Shown here: positions 1 to 10,268 of the stretch, in pieces
Layout of the letters: every line of letters starts with the position of its first letter
How positions within the stretch are numbered: the stretch's first letter is position 1
Assembly: GCA_003427395.1 (NCBI GenBank)
Contig: BFEA01000022.1
Location: forward strand, 1,045,260 to 1,082,502
DNA: 37,243 nucleotides
From: Chara braunii
Taxonomy: Eukaryota; Streptophyta; Charophyceae; Charales; Characeae
Direction: 5' to 3'
The notes under the pieces: generated by a model
Seen by the model: the letters and a program-made list of their open reading frames with translations, nothing else
What the model was told of the DNA's origin: nothing
The model's database searches: none
Position numbers and translations under genes: made by a program

Positions 1-212
1 GGTGTAGGTGGAGGAGGGAGGTGGAGGTTGAGGGCGCATGGCTATGGTGGATGGGTGTAGGTGGAGGAGGCGGATGGAGGTTGAGGGTGCCTGGTTATGG
101 TGGGAGGGTGTAGGCGAAGGAGGGAGATGGAGGTTGAAGGTGCGTGGCTATGGTGGATGGGTGTAGGTGAAGGAGGGAGGTGGAGGTTGAAGGTGCATGG
201 CTATGGCACACA
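1..212. repeat. 53-bp minisatellite, four units
   Basis: The unit beginning GGTGTAGGTGGAGGAGG recurs at positions 1, 54, 107 and 160, an exact 53-bp period. The array is cut by the window start, so its true copy number is unknown. Because 53 is not a multiple of three, the short frames across it are not credible genes. It is purine-rich on this strand and it truncates the RNase H remnant on its right. Related purine-rich wording with CCATGGCTATGGTGG occurs on the minus strand near 19143 and 19332, but that may be low-complexity similarity. Confidence 0.9.
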
Positions 213-239
213 AGCGGTCGTGGTTCCCGTAGCGACGAA

Positions 240-900
240 AAATCAACCCTCCATATTCGTGGTTGTATGCTCTACAAGCTCCTCCTTCAGTTTCTTTCGA
301 AGGTCGTAGGATTTCACAAGGCAAGTCATGTACTCAAGGTGTCGAGACAATGCGTCGGCGACTTGATTATAACAACCCTTTTTGTGTCTCAACTCAAAGT
401 CAAAGATGTCAATTTCTGGAACAGTGAAGTAACGTAGGGGACAGGGTAGTTTGCTCCTTGATCCACTTCAGAGTCTCATGATCTGAGAACACTTTGAAGT
501 GGCGTCCCAAAAGAGAGTGCTTCCAATGGTCCAAAGCCATACGCAGAGCATAGAGTTCGCACATGTAGGTGAAAGTGAATACCTTTACGTTGGGCATGCG
601 TTTGCTGTAGAATTCGAGTGGCCGCAAGCCATCGCCGTCATCTTGCTACAACACTGCGCCAATTCCATACTGGCTTGCATCCGTAGTAACTATGAATGTC
701 AGTTTGGGATCTGCAATGCGGAGTACAGGGTAACTCATCAATGTTTCTTTCAAAGCTTGGAAGGCATCCTTGCATGCGGTGTCCCAAGAGTAAGGGACAT
801 TCTTACTTGTTAATCGGGACAACGGGCGAGCAACAATAGAGAAGCGAGCCACAAACTTTCGGTAGTATGACGCGATGTCGAGCGCATCGGTCTGGCACCG
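240..900 (-). pseudogene. Ty3/gypsy pol remnant: RT end and RNase H
   Basis: Read from about 900 downward, the frame starts inside the RT connection (ASYYRKF) and continues into a Ty3-type RNase H. The catalytic acidic positions can be placed: D in TTDAS, E in CELYAL, D in FSDHETLKW and D in VADALSR. The frame is broken by a TAG at 646-648, in a context where CAG (Gln) is expected, and by a frameshift near 425. After the shift it resumes with FDFELRHKKG and ADALSRH. No integrase follows, because the 53-bp array begins at once. The fragment belongs to a different gypsy lineage from elements A and B, since its RNase H is of the classical TDAS...ADALSR kind. Confidence 0.85.
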
Positions 901-1973
901 CACAGGGGCAACGCGGGACCCTCCCGGCCGCGTCACGCAGGAGTTGGTTCTAAATCCTTGTCGCGAATATACACGGAGCTTATGTAAGCCGCTCCGACTG
1001 AGTGCGCCAGCCATACCTCTCGCGAGCCCCTACGACAGGATAGGGCCTACGCGAGGCACGTCTTACCTCCACCTTACGGGAGTTGTCACCTCCCTCTGGT
1101 GGGCGTATCCCCGTCGAGCTACCAGTCCACAATACGAAAGCTAATCAGCTGCAATCGCAGAGGTGAACCAGCCGAGGGCGTTTCTCGTTCGCTGTAGCAT
1201 AGGGGGTACGCGCGGTAGTACGCCTCTATCAGACCCGCACGCGAACCGACATCTTGGGGGGTTGAAGTCCCAAGCGCGACCCGTCGTCGGTCGACTAGGA
1301 CGTATCCCACGCACCACGCGCACACCTTTATAAAGTACATAAAAATAAAAACACACACACAGACGCACACGTACATATACATTCACAGAACGATACTGAA
1401 CAAACGACGTGACAACACTCCTAATCCCTTAGTAGTCGTCCCATAACTCTCCGACACGGAAATCGGATAGGCGCCGCGTGCGAAACTTAATATAAAACCG
1501 TGCAGACACGGGGCCTTCTTACATCGACTCGCAATGCCAACATACTCAAGCAGTCGCGAAGATGGCATACTATGTAGTGCTCATAATAAAACGGTCTTTC
1601 GTGGATCCGAGTACCGCTTATGACACTCAAGTGTCAGACTCGAAGTGTCATGAGGGTCTGTTCCCTCACGATATTGCACAGCTGAAGGAATAGCCGTGCA
1701 GCCGCCAGGAGACCTCCGGCCTTTGGCCTGAGTGTCTCGACAGGCAAAGGCAAATAGGCTCTGTCTGAGGGGTAATCCCTTCCATGCAGAGTCTAGGGCT
1801 TGGGATGTCCTGGACAAGGACCTTGAATCCCGGCCCAGGACCAACGTGCGACTAAGAAATCCTCAACAAGTATACAATCAATAAAGGGGTTTACCTTTCT
1901 TTTCTCAACCCCAACTTCTACCTTCAATACACGGGCCCCTCAGGCCACGCGAACTCCCAACATAGGTACACAT
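901..1973. other. Non-coding stretch, no gene recognised
   Basis: This stretch joins the RNase H remnant abruptly near 885-900. It holds moderately GC-rich DNA without a convincing long frame, a CA-rich run at about 1345-1384, and short nested inverted repeats around 1620-1655 (ATGACACT...AGTGTCAT). It could be old LTR sequence, but no terminal or primer-site signature was found. Confidence 0.5.
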
Positions 1974-2082
1974 ATAGTTATATATGTATATATATATAGG
2001 GGGGATAAGTGTGTGACGATCACTTCTCACATTCACAGTGGGACTCCTCACAACCATATATATATATATATATATGTATGGT
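1974..2082. repeat. TA microsatellites (two tracts)
   Basis: Two (TA)n-rich tracts lie at about 1974-1998 and 2056-2081, separated by ordinary sequence. They are simple repeats with no coding content. A further short TA tract lies near 8742-8755. Confidence 0.85.
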
Positions 2083-2398
2083 CACAGGCAGGCCAATCCA
2101 AGTCCGAACCACCATACATACCTGCAATCACATCAAAGAGTCAGACAAAAAAAATCCACTCACTACACGGAGTCAACTTCAACCAACCTCTACACTCATA
2201 CCCCTTGCTTTAGCTATGCAAGCCCCAACCTCCTGTCCAACCAACGATAATGAAATACTCAGTACCCTTGTTAAATGGCCATTCAATAAAAGTTCGCGTG
2301 AAACCTTAATAAAACAATAAAAATCACCAGGGCTAAAGCCTTTTTAGTATTGAGGATGAATTGGAGTCGAGTCATAGACCGACGAATCGGCTACTGAT

Positions 2399-2417
2399 CT
2401 GTTATCAGTGATAACAG
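2399..2417. repeat. Perfect 19-nt palindrome
   Basis: CTGTTATCAGTGATAACAG has two 9-bp arms around a single central G. It stands alone in AT-rich DNA at 2083-2686, which holds no other feature I can support. Its dyad form resembles a protein-binding site or a cruciform-forming sequence, but nothing nearby identifies a binding factor. Confidence 0.6.
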
Positions 2418-2686
2418 AAGATGATCATCGTAGGATCAAGCTGAAACTAGCCCAAAATCCTGAATCAATCGATTAAGAGGACCTGTAACACATGATAGGC
2501 CAATCCCCCAAGCTAAGTCTATAAATCCAGGGAGAATAATCCCCTTATCACGATCTCACTCAAAGTATCATAATTACCCAATGCCTAAGTCTACTTCTAA
2601 GCAAGTGCCAAAGGAAAGGTAGATCCTGACAGAATCTCCCCTATACAGAGTGGATTCTTCAAAATTGCCACCTGTCAAAATATAAT

Positions 2687-3240
2687 CTAACTCCTCTAAA
2701 CTAAGAAAATTTCGGCAGCGCTCGCGTAGGAAAAGTGCCCTCGAATAATTTATATTAGCTCAAAAATCAAACTTTTAATTCTAGAAAGTCAAAATTTTGT
2801 CTAACTCCCTGAATTAGTAAAAATGTGGGCAACACTTCCTCTGGAAAGGGAGACTTCCCAGATTTATACTAGGACAAACATGAACTCAAACATAAAATAT
2901 GAGTTCAACCAAGATAAAATTTAACTAACTCCCTAGATTTGTAAAAATTTCGGCAGCGCTTCCCGTAGAGAAAGTGTTATTCCAAGATTTATACAAATCT
3001 AAGTTCAGAATTTGAAATGACTTTGACTTTCCAAGTCCAATTTTGTCTAACTCCCTGAATTAGCAAAAATTTGGGCAACACTCCCTTTAGAAAATGAGGC
3101 TTTCCAAATTTTTACTAAGCCAAAAAGTCAAAAAGAACTGGACCCTGAAAAATACAAAGTTTGACCGACTCCTTGGTTTTGTAGAAATTTCGGCAGTGCT
3201 TCCCGTGGAGAAAGTGGCTTACCAAGATTTATACAAGACC
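2687..3240. repeat. Five imperfect ~120-bp tandem repeats
   Basis: Units start with CTAACTCC(C)T at 2687, 2801, 2925, 3047 and 3165, giving periods of 114-124 bp. Each has an A/T-rich run, then a core like AATTTCGGCAGCGCTTCCCGT, then GAGAAAGTG and (A)GATTTATAC. Two sub-types appear to alternate (TTCGGCAGCGC and TTGGGCAACAC), suggesting a dimeric higher-order unit. Tandem repeats with a TTCGGCA-type core are, in my experience, common in plant LTR retrotransposon untranslated regions, so this is probably part of a degraded element. Confidence 0.75.
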
Positions 3241-3502
3241 AAGTATAATAAAAGATTCCAGAAAATGCAGAAATTGACTGAAGTAAAAATAAACTTAGCT
3301 CATAAAATGCAGGAATTGAAACTAACTCCTATGGCTCTAGCACGTGGCGAACAACTAAAGCAACTATCGATCAAATTGAAACTCAGACTAAGTAGTGGCC
3401 TCACTTAGTCACATGCAGGCCAAACCACAAAAGTGAGTACTCTCACCATCCCAAGTTTATCTGAACAAACAATAGTTCATGATCTTTCAAGGATTTAACT
3501 CC

Positions 3503-4460
3503 TTATGCTCAACTTACATAGGGCATAAAGTCAGGACACCCAAACTTATGGAATGTGCCTCACTTAGCCAGGCATAAAGTCAGGCCACCCAAACTTATGG
3601 AATGAGCCTAACTTAGCCAAAGAGTATATACAGACAGAGGGCACAACTACTTTTCTTTTCTTTGGGCATATGACTAGACCATTCTAGTCGCCCTAAACAG
3701 TTTAGGATATCCAGATTATATATACATGTCTTCCCTTTTGTTTTCTAAGGCTGCATAGGACTGAACTAACTTAAGTTCAGCCCGCCCCATCTTACCATCA
3801 ATTGTATTCTTAATTGTACTCTCTTCAGCATTATGATAAGCTATAGTCAGGCTTCCTGAACTTATAGAATAGTCTGACTAGCCTGTTCTTAAATAAAGTA
3901 GTAATAGGATATAGCCAAGTTATAACCTTTGGGTTCCAGCATGTGCGAGGCTTTGAGTCAGACCACCTGAACTTACAGAACAATCTGGCTCTCTGCCTGA
4001 TTCGTTCCTCTCTGAACCAATTTGTGCGTGGCATTTGGCTAGATCACCTAAACTTATAGAATGATCTGCCCTTTGTCAAGTTCATTTCCTCAAAATAAAA
4101 CAGGAAGAGGCTGGGCCACCTAAACTTATAGAATGGCTCAGACCTCCTCGTTCGGAACCAAATAAACAGGAAGAAAACCCAAAATAAACAAGGCCACCAA
4201 GGCACCTGAACTTACAGAACGCACCTGGTCCCTGAAAAAGTCAATCACAAGTAGCCCTCGCAAGTTAGAGCAACCAGATCACCTAAACTTGTAGAATGAT
4301 CTGATCCTCAATGCACTTCCACAGCACTAGGTTTCCCCAAACTTATAGGGACTTCCCAACCTCCAGAGCAATCAGACCACCTAAACTTATAGAATGGTCT
4401 GATGCTCCACACAATCCAAAATAAACAAAGCACTGGGTCTCCCCAAACTTATGGGGACCT
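3503..4460. repeat. Cluster of ~12 covarying mini-hairpins with AAACTTAT loop
   Basis: About twelve short inverted repeats share a loop close to CCTAAACTTATAGAA but differ in stem sequence. Examples: 4371-4403 ATCAGACCA/TGGTCTGAT (9 bp perfect); 4275-4303 CAGATCA/TGATCTG; 4041-4067 AGATCA/TGATCT; 4111-4141 CTGGGCCA/TGGCTCAG (one G-T pair); 3847-3877 TCAGGCT/AGTCTGA (one G-T pair); 3503-3528 TTATGC/GCATAA; 4436-4459 GGT..CCCC/GGGGACC. Weaker members lie near 3534, 3582, 3959, 4197 and 4331. Centres are roughly 45-110 bp apart in the dense part. Both sides of the stem change together while the loop stays fixed, which simple tandem duplication does not predict. No coding frame is credible here. 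Confidence 0.75.
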
Positions 4461-4969
4461 CCCAACCTTGATAACCCAGTCAAACCTCACGAAAAACTGT
4501 TTTCCTCCCAGAGGCCTTCCCTTTCAACAATCTGCTTTCACACAGTCAACGAAAGATGAAACTAAAATTGCCCAAACATTCTTTTATTTAATCTGGTTCA
4601 AGTCCTGAAAGTCAGACAAAAAGTCAAAGTAGGGCTGCACACCGTATACTCAGTCAAACATGCAATGGGTAGTACAAATAGGGGTTATAATCTGGGTTTA
4701 TAGAGGGAGATGGACAGTTACCTTATAGTTCCCTGCCTGCAGAACTCCTCCTGAGTTCCGACATAGCTCCCGCAATCGGTGGGGTAACCTCCCACGTTGG
4801 CCTTGCTGCGGTCCTACGGGTTGCAATCCCGCTTGCCGCCTTCCTCTCAGATTAAGACTAGATTTAGAGTAAGAAGGGCAGAAGATAAGGGGTCTGAGAC
4901 TCTCGAGATACAAGAGGGGGACAACTCAACTCCCAGGAGAGGGCCTTGATACCTTCACTCGCCTGAGGG
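4461..4969. other. Non-coding stretch, possible element leader
   Basis: No gene is recognised. If the minus-strand primer-site call at 4970-4986 is right, this DNA would be the untranslated leader of that element. The hairpin cluster and 120-bp repeats further left would then also lie inside it. No gag-like protein is visible between 4460 and 900, so such an element would be non-autonomous or strongly deleted. Confidence 0.35.
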
Positions 4970-4986
4970 CCCCGCAATGGCAGCCA
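4970..4986 (-). promoter_or_regulatory. Candidate primer binding site at LTR edge
   Basis: On the minus strand, a putative LTR end ...TTGTTACA is followed after one base by TGGCTGCCATTGCGGGG. This begins with TGG, as expected for pairing to a tRNA CCA end, and resembles the tRNA-Asp complement TGGCGCCGTTGCCGGGG, though small gaps are needed to align it. On the plus strand the LTR would therefore start TGTAACAACTT at 4988 and extend rightward. Its far end was not found, so this is tentative. Confidence 0.35.
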
Positions 4987-4987
4987 A

Positions 4988-7900
4988 TGTAACAACTTGG
5001 TCAATCCAAAGTCAAACTGTTGAACTCAACTCTCCTGACGACCCCTCAAACTCGCAGCAATAACCCCCTTCGCAAACCCCTCCTTCATGTTGCAGCAACA
5101 ATCTCCCTTGCAGTCGGGTCACTCCTCCTTATACTCCACCCTCATTCCTCGTGGTAAGGTCGCAAACCCACGGCTCTAAACAGCCACCACACTCACGGCA
5201 TTACCAGCATCAGTAACGGCGATCAGGCTCGACTGCAACAACCTTTCTTGCAGCCTAATCACCCCTCCCCATACCTTAAGCAACCGTTGTTCCTGCTTCG
5301 GGCACAGCGCACTCAGCAATACAGGACTGCCCAGCAACCATAGTAGTCTGCTGCAAAGGCACAACAGTTCACACGATCGCCATCAGCACCACCATCCACA
5401 GTAAGCACAGTAAACTGCTGTAGCAGATGCATAGTCGAAGTAACCAGCGGAGCACACTGTGATACAGCACTGCAGTAGTCATAACAGGTGCGCTTAATCA
5501 TTGCTTCACAATCAACCGAGTATCACCATAATACACAGCATGTTGCCCGACTATAATACACAACATCCGGGCTTAGATGTAAGGCTGGACAACGAGCTTT
5601 AGCAAGGCACAGTGTATGATGCTGTCGATAAGGCTACATGCAGCTGTGTCAACATCCCGTGCTGTTCTAATAATCACCAAGATTCATAATTTTCGCAACA
5701 GTTGTTTACAACAGAAGCATCAACAAGGCAACACGGCTGGTCCCGCAACCCTGTTACAGCAATACTTGGCTTACACGGTCGGCCTGAGTGACCAGCAAAC
5801 GAAGATGGCTTCGTTAACTAAACTCGTTGCAACAGCGAGCAAGAGCAAAGCAACCCGTAAGAGACTATGGCCAACCATAACAGCCAACAGAGACAAACAA
5901 AGTGCGTGACTTCAGATCCTCAAAATGACTAGTGCTTCTGCCGAATTCCCTTGCTGCTTCAATCGACAAAGCGGACAGCGCGCTGGCCTGTAGGTAAGTC
6001 TCCGATCCACCACCAACCCTGCGCTATCCTTGCTCATCAGGCAAGTAAGACTGGATGAGTCTGTTGTCAGAACATAGGGATGCGCACTGTCATACGCCCA
6101 CTCGAACCCGCCTGCCAGCCAGTAAATCTTCGTTGATCTGTGACTGGGCTCATGCTCCTTCCATCAGTACGGCGTGTAAAGTTGTAATGCAAGGTAAGTA
6201 CTCCGCCCCTGCTGCCTGGCTCCTCCACTACCCCCTCCGTTTAAGCGGGCAACGTCAGAATGGATCTTCCACGAAAGTATGGATAGGTTCGTTTTCCTCC
6301 TACACTTTCTTACCTCGCCCATCTTCCCTCTCCAATCCGAGCCTTTCGTTTGAACGTCCTTAGCCCGAGGTAAGTTCGATTTATGCCGGCTACCTTATCA
6401 CTTTACTGGGCAGACTCGGTTGAAATTACCGGCAGAGTATGGCCAGATACATAGTCAATTAAAATTTTCCCTATGCAGCTTACGAAAAAGACAAGCAGTA
6501 GGCCTCCGCTAAGACACAGGGAGATATACTACCGCACTTATGTGTGTAAGAGGGAGAGTTTTTCAGTGACCCATTCCACAAACAGCCCACGCTGCCCTCC
6601 TGCTCCTACCATCGACCGAAATAGCAACATCGTAGTGAATCTTCCACCGGAATACGAGCGGGTTAACCCCCTCCTCTCATCATTTCTCCTCCTGCACACA
6701 CCTCCTCTGCTTAGTAATTCTTACTCTGCACTACTAATACCAAATCTAACTCTACTAATACGCTCACATATTCCGAAAACACCAATTTAGAGTCTTCCCT
6801 TACACGTTTTCACTATGAAACGGCTGAGTTAGCAACCTATAGTCTTCGTAATAATGAATCCGCGCCTCCAGCGTGGATTCCGACTTCATAGACCGATTCG
6901 CCCGGGGGCATAACCCCTAAATCGACTCCTTCCTCGTTGAAAATGAACTAGAATTGAGATCACAGCATCTTTGTGACCACCCCTGGCCTTTCTCTCTTCC
7001 TGTACTATTTCTCTCCTCCTTCGCTGAGTGCTCCCGGTGCAGAATCTTATCCAGGTTCCCGCCCCCCTTTCCACCGTTACCTTCACCCGGCTGCCCTTGT
7101 TGTTCGCTCCACCCTCTTCAGAGGATGAGCAAAAGCCTCACTCCCACACTCCCGCCATCACCTCGTTTTTTCCCGTCGCCAACTTTGCTGTGTTTTCGAA
7201 CGCCCCTGGCGCGAAACTGAGATTCACTCCCTCTTCGCTTGCCTTCCTACGCCGCCTCTCCCGTTTGACCCTGCCCGCCTTCTTCCTTATGCCCAATTCA
7301 GTCGAGATCTGCGCATGCAACTCCTCTCTCGGTCATCCCCTTCGCCATCCTCGCGTTGAGGTCAACACGATTAGCGCACCGTGGCCCGAACAGCACGACA
7401 GTCGGTTCGAACGGAAGCAGGGGCAACAATCGAAAGGAACACTTCACCTTCGATTTATACGTGCCACCCTCACGCCGGGTCATGCTAATCTTCTTTGTAT
7501 TGCTCCAATTTTAACGGATGTCCTGAAGGACTTTGACCGGGACAGCCCTCTGCGGCCTTCCAAAGGCTAACCAACACTCATTGGATTTCAGCATCCAGGC
7601 CCGATTCGTGGCCTGCATTCCAACGGTTCCCCGGTGTATCCTCCGAGCCATACTCATGAATTCTTGGCCCGGCTTGAAACCGGTACTGGTCAAAATAAAA
7701 AATAAAAATAAAAAAAATTCAATAAAAGCAAAAAACGATCGGCCCACGGCCTGATTTCCTCAGCAAAACTGAGGGGGATAGTCCCACGGGACCCTCAACC
7801 CCTCAGTTCCTTCAGTACTCCGTCGCTCCCATGCCGCGGCTCACTGGTCTCGAACCCCGTACCTCTGTCGTAACCTATAGGGCTAAGCCCAAGCCTGGGA

Positions 7901-8990
7901 CTGGCCTGCGGTGAATTAAATAAAAGATGATGCGGCGCAGCGCCCAGCCCTGGGAAAACTGCCCGGGCCTCATTCTCACCCATAACTAAGCACGCGGCCG
8001 CTAGGCATCCACGCTAGCTTGCCTAATTGGTGCCATGGCTACCTCGCACCCTACTTCTTACGCCAAGCCTACCACTGGTCAACGTGCCGAACGAAGACAA
8101 ACCTCTTATTCCTTATTATCCTCTATAGCAAAAATGAAACCGGTCAACTAAGTCGGTTGCACAATCAAATAGAAGAATCACACGCGCGCCTTAAAACTGC
8201 GCGCCCACTCACCTTCTTTCTTAGTCAAATTCCTAAACAAAAAATAGGTCATAGTTACGGTCGCGCCTCACACAGTCTATTTTAATCCAAGCTTATTTTC
8301 TGTCACTTACAAAAACCAGGGCGGATTCCCTTGTGAGGGTATTCGCGCCGACAGCTTACCGAACCATATTAAGCGACGTCCCCGTCGCTTCGCAAGATCG
8401 AAAAGCTACAAATCCATCCACACTCCAAATGCTGACGAGAAAGGAACCAATCGGATTAACCGACAGACTCAGGTTTGAGGCCCCCAACAATCCAAGCCCT
8501 TAGAACTATATGCTGCCAGGGTTCCAACCTGGGTCTTCATTGCCCTGACAAGGACGCAGGTGTACTGGACATACGTACTACAACATAAGTCTCAGCGGCC
8601 CCTCTCAACCGTCCTCTCCCCTTCGTCCTAGACAAACGTCGACTTCTCGTTAAGTGTCCTTAGTTTCTACCCTGCTAGCAGGGCCTAAACCGAGACCTTA
8701 GAAGGCACTCTCGCCTCCCTCCAATAATTCTCACAACCAAACATATATATATATAAATCTTATCTCAACATACCTCCTGCAGTATAGTACAGGAAGGCTA
8801 GGTCTCCATCTTGGCCCACCATAGTCTGGGTGATCATGCCAGCTCTACGGCCACCGCATTTGTTATTTCAGCGGTAGTGCCCTCGCAGGTTGCACCACGA
8901 TAGGCTTTTTCTCCTGATAAACATTCAATCAGGACTCTAAAAGACTCGACTCTTATCCCACGCCATCCCACGGCAGGTAAAACCCTCCTG
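4988..8990. other. Long stretch without a recognised gene
   Basis: The left end may be an LTR starting TGTAACAACTT. Two degenerate copies of a GCAACAA...CTTGCAG...CTCCCCATAC-like segment lie at about 5090-5145 and 5236-5280. A 180-codon plus-strand frame at 7028-7570 and several 60-100-codon frames are open, but none shows a recognisable domain, and their composition (Pro/Ser/Leu-rich, overlapping frames on both strands) suggests chance. An A-rich tract lies at about 7690-7735. Near 8490-8560 the text CCAGG..CCTGG resembles a tRNA T-arm but has no tRNA around it. Confidence 0.4.
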
Positions 8991-10145
8991 GGAGGCCATA
9001 CCAGTCTTGACCCCTTCTGGCGAGACGTGGGCCCGCTGTCAGGTTGCGCCGATCAGCAGCCAACACTGGGGGTTGCGCCTCAGTGATGCTAGTTATGCCC
9101 CAAGATTAGCACAAGTGGCTAGACGGTGTGTCGCAACAATACAGGCCTACTGCGGGACTACGCAGAGGTCTGTCACACATAAAGGTATGTACTGGTCCTA
9201 TGTGGGACAACACAAAGAAACAGGGCAACCTCTCCTCTTTCACAAAACAAAATCACTGTCAGGTTCACGAGGCCGTGGCCTCCCTACTTTATCAGAGCAA
9301 GAAGGCCACCTCTTAGTGACATCTCCCAACGAAGCTTTTTGCGACTTTCTTAAAAATTCTAACAATGGCCAAGCAAAATCGTTGTCCTTCTCGTCAGACT
9401 TTATCATTCAAGCCAGCCTACGATGCCATTGAATCTATTCCCCACCTTTATTCAGCAAAGGTGCCTCTCACATTAGGTCTCCCAGTCATCCCTTTCTTCT
9501 CTAGGATGAACTTCCATACGACCTTTTTCACACATCTCCCATTTGAAGATGAGTCTTTCACCAAAACAAACATCACCACCTTCCCATACTGACGAAGTCT
9601 AATTCATAAACAACTCATCACTGAGGGACCAACTTATGGGTCCTCGTCATAACTCAAACAATAAACATTTTGGCATGGTGGCTCTCGAGTCTTAAAGACT
9701 CATAAATCCCTTAGGATTCTCATCTTTCACAAAAACGAACTGCACTCCCTCTCCTTATACCCGGCCCAAAGAGTAGACACCTCACATTCATTCATATTCA
9801 CAACATACAAAACATACAAGATGTTTCTCATACATCCTTTTACAGGAAATCATCATACATTAGGATAAAACCACACACGTGAGAGTGATTGTGATCGTCA
9901 TATACAAAGGGTAGTCTCAAATAGGACTCAACATAGACATACACTCAGGGACAAGATACCTCATCGAAAAATATATACAATAATCACGTTCCATGACTTA
10001 TTCAAAACGTCTCATGTCACTCTCCATATAGTACATGGTCAACCGTACAAGAAAATCACTAAAACAACCCAGAATTCTACTGTTACCCGGTATACACGCC
10101 CTATCTTACATGGTTCTAATCTCAATGGGCATCCTATGTTGAAGT
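8991..10145. other. Non-coding stretch downstream of element A
   Basis: This lies on the 3' side of the minus-strand element A, where its 3' LTR would be expected, but no matching 5' copy was found beyond 19074. An open frame at 9007-9432 (plus, up to 141 codons) has no recognisable domain. A perfect 15-nt palindrome, GAGTCTTAAAGACTC, occurs at 9687-9701, and a hairpin of the AACTTAT-loop family at 9623-9645. Confidence 0.4.
9623..9645. repeat. Outlying AACTTAT-loop hairpin
   Basis: GAGGGACC and GGGTCCTC flank the loop AACTTAT. Seven of eight positions can pair, one of them as G-T. The loop is the same as in the cluster at 3503-4460, and the stem resembles the member at 4436-4459 (GGT..CCCC/GGGGACC). 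This is evidence that the hairpin family is dispersed rather than one local tandem array. Confidence 0.55.
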
Positions 10146-10157
10146 CCCCCATCTGTA
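10146..10157 (-). promoter_or_regulatory. Candidate polypurine tract of element A
   Basis: The minus strand reads AGATGGGGGACT about 110 nt downstream of the third ORF of element A. A G-rich purine run just inside the 3' LTR is the expected position for plus-strand priming in gypsy elements. The next bases (TCAACATAGG) do not start with TG, so the LTR boundary is not confirmed. Confidence 0.3.
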
Positions 10158-10268
10158 CACTCAACGACATAGGTATCTAAATATCCTAGTAAACGCAAGG
10201 CCAACAAAAAGGTGTCTACCCCATTTAGGCGAACCAGTCCCTACTCACTCATCTCCTCCTGGTTCTGT

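Noticed and set aside
7028-7570. Plus-strand 180-codon open frame as a gene
   Set aside because: Pro/Ser/Leu/Arg-rich, overlapped by open frames on both strands, no domain, no promoter or relatives visible; kept only as part of an unassigned stretch.
8490-8560. tRNA-like T-arm (CCAGG-TTGGAAC-CCTGG on the minus strand)
   Set aside because: No acceptor, D or anticodon arms could be placed around it and the loop lacks TTC.
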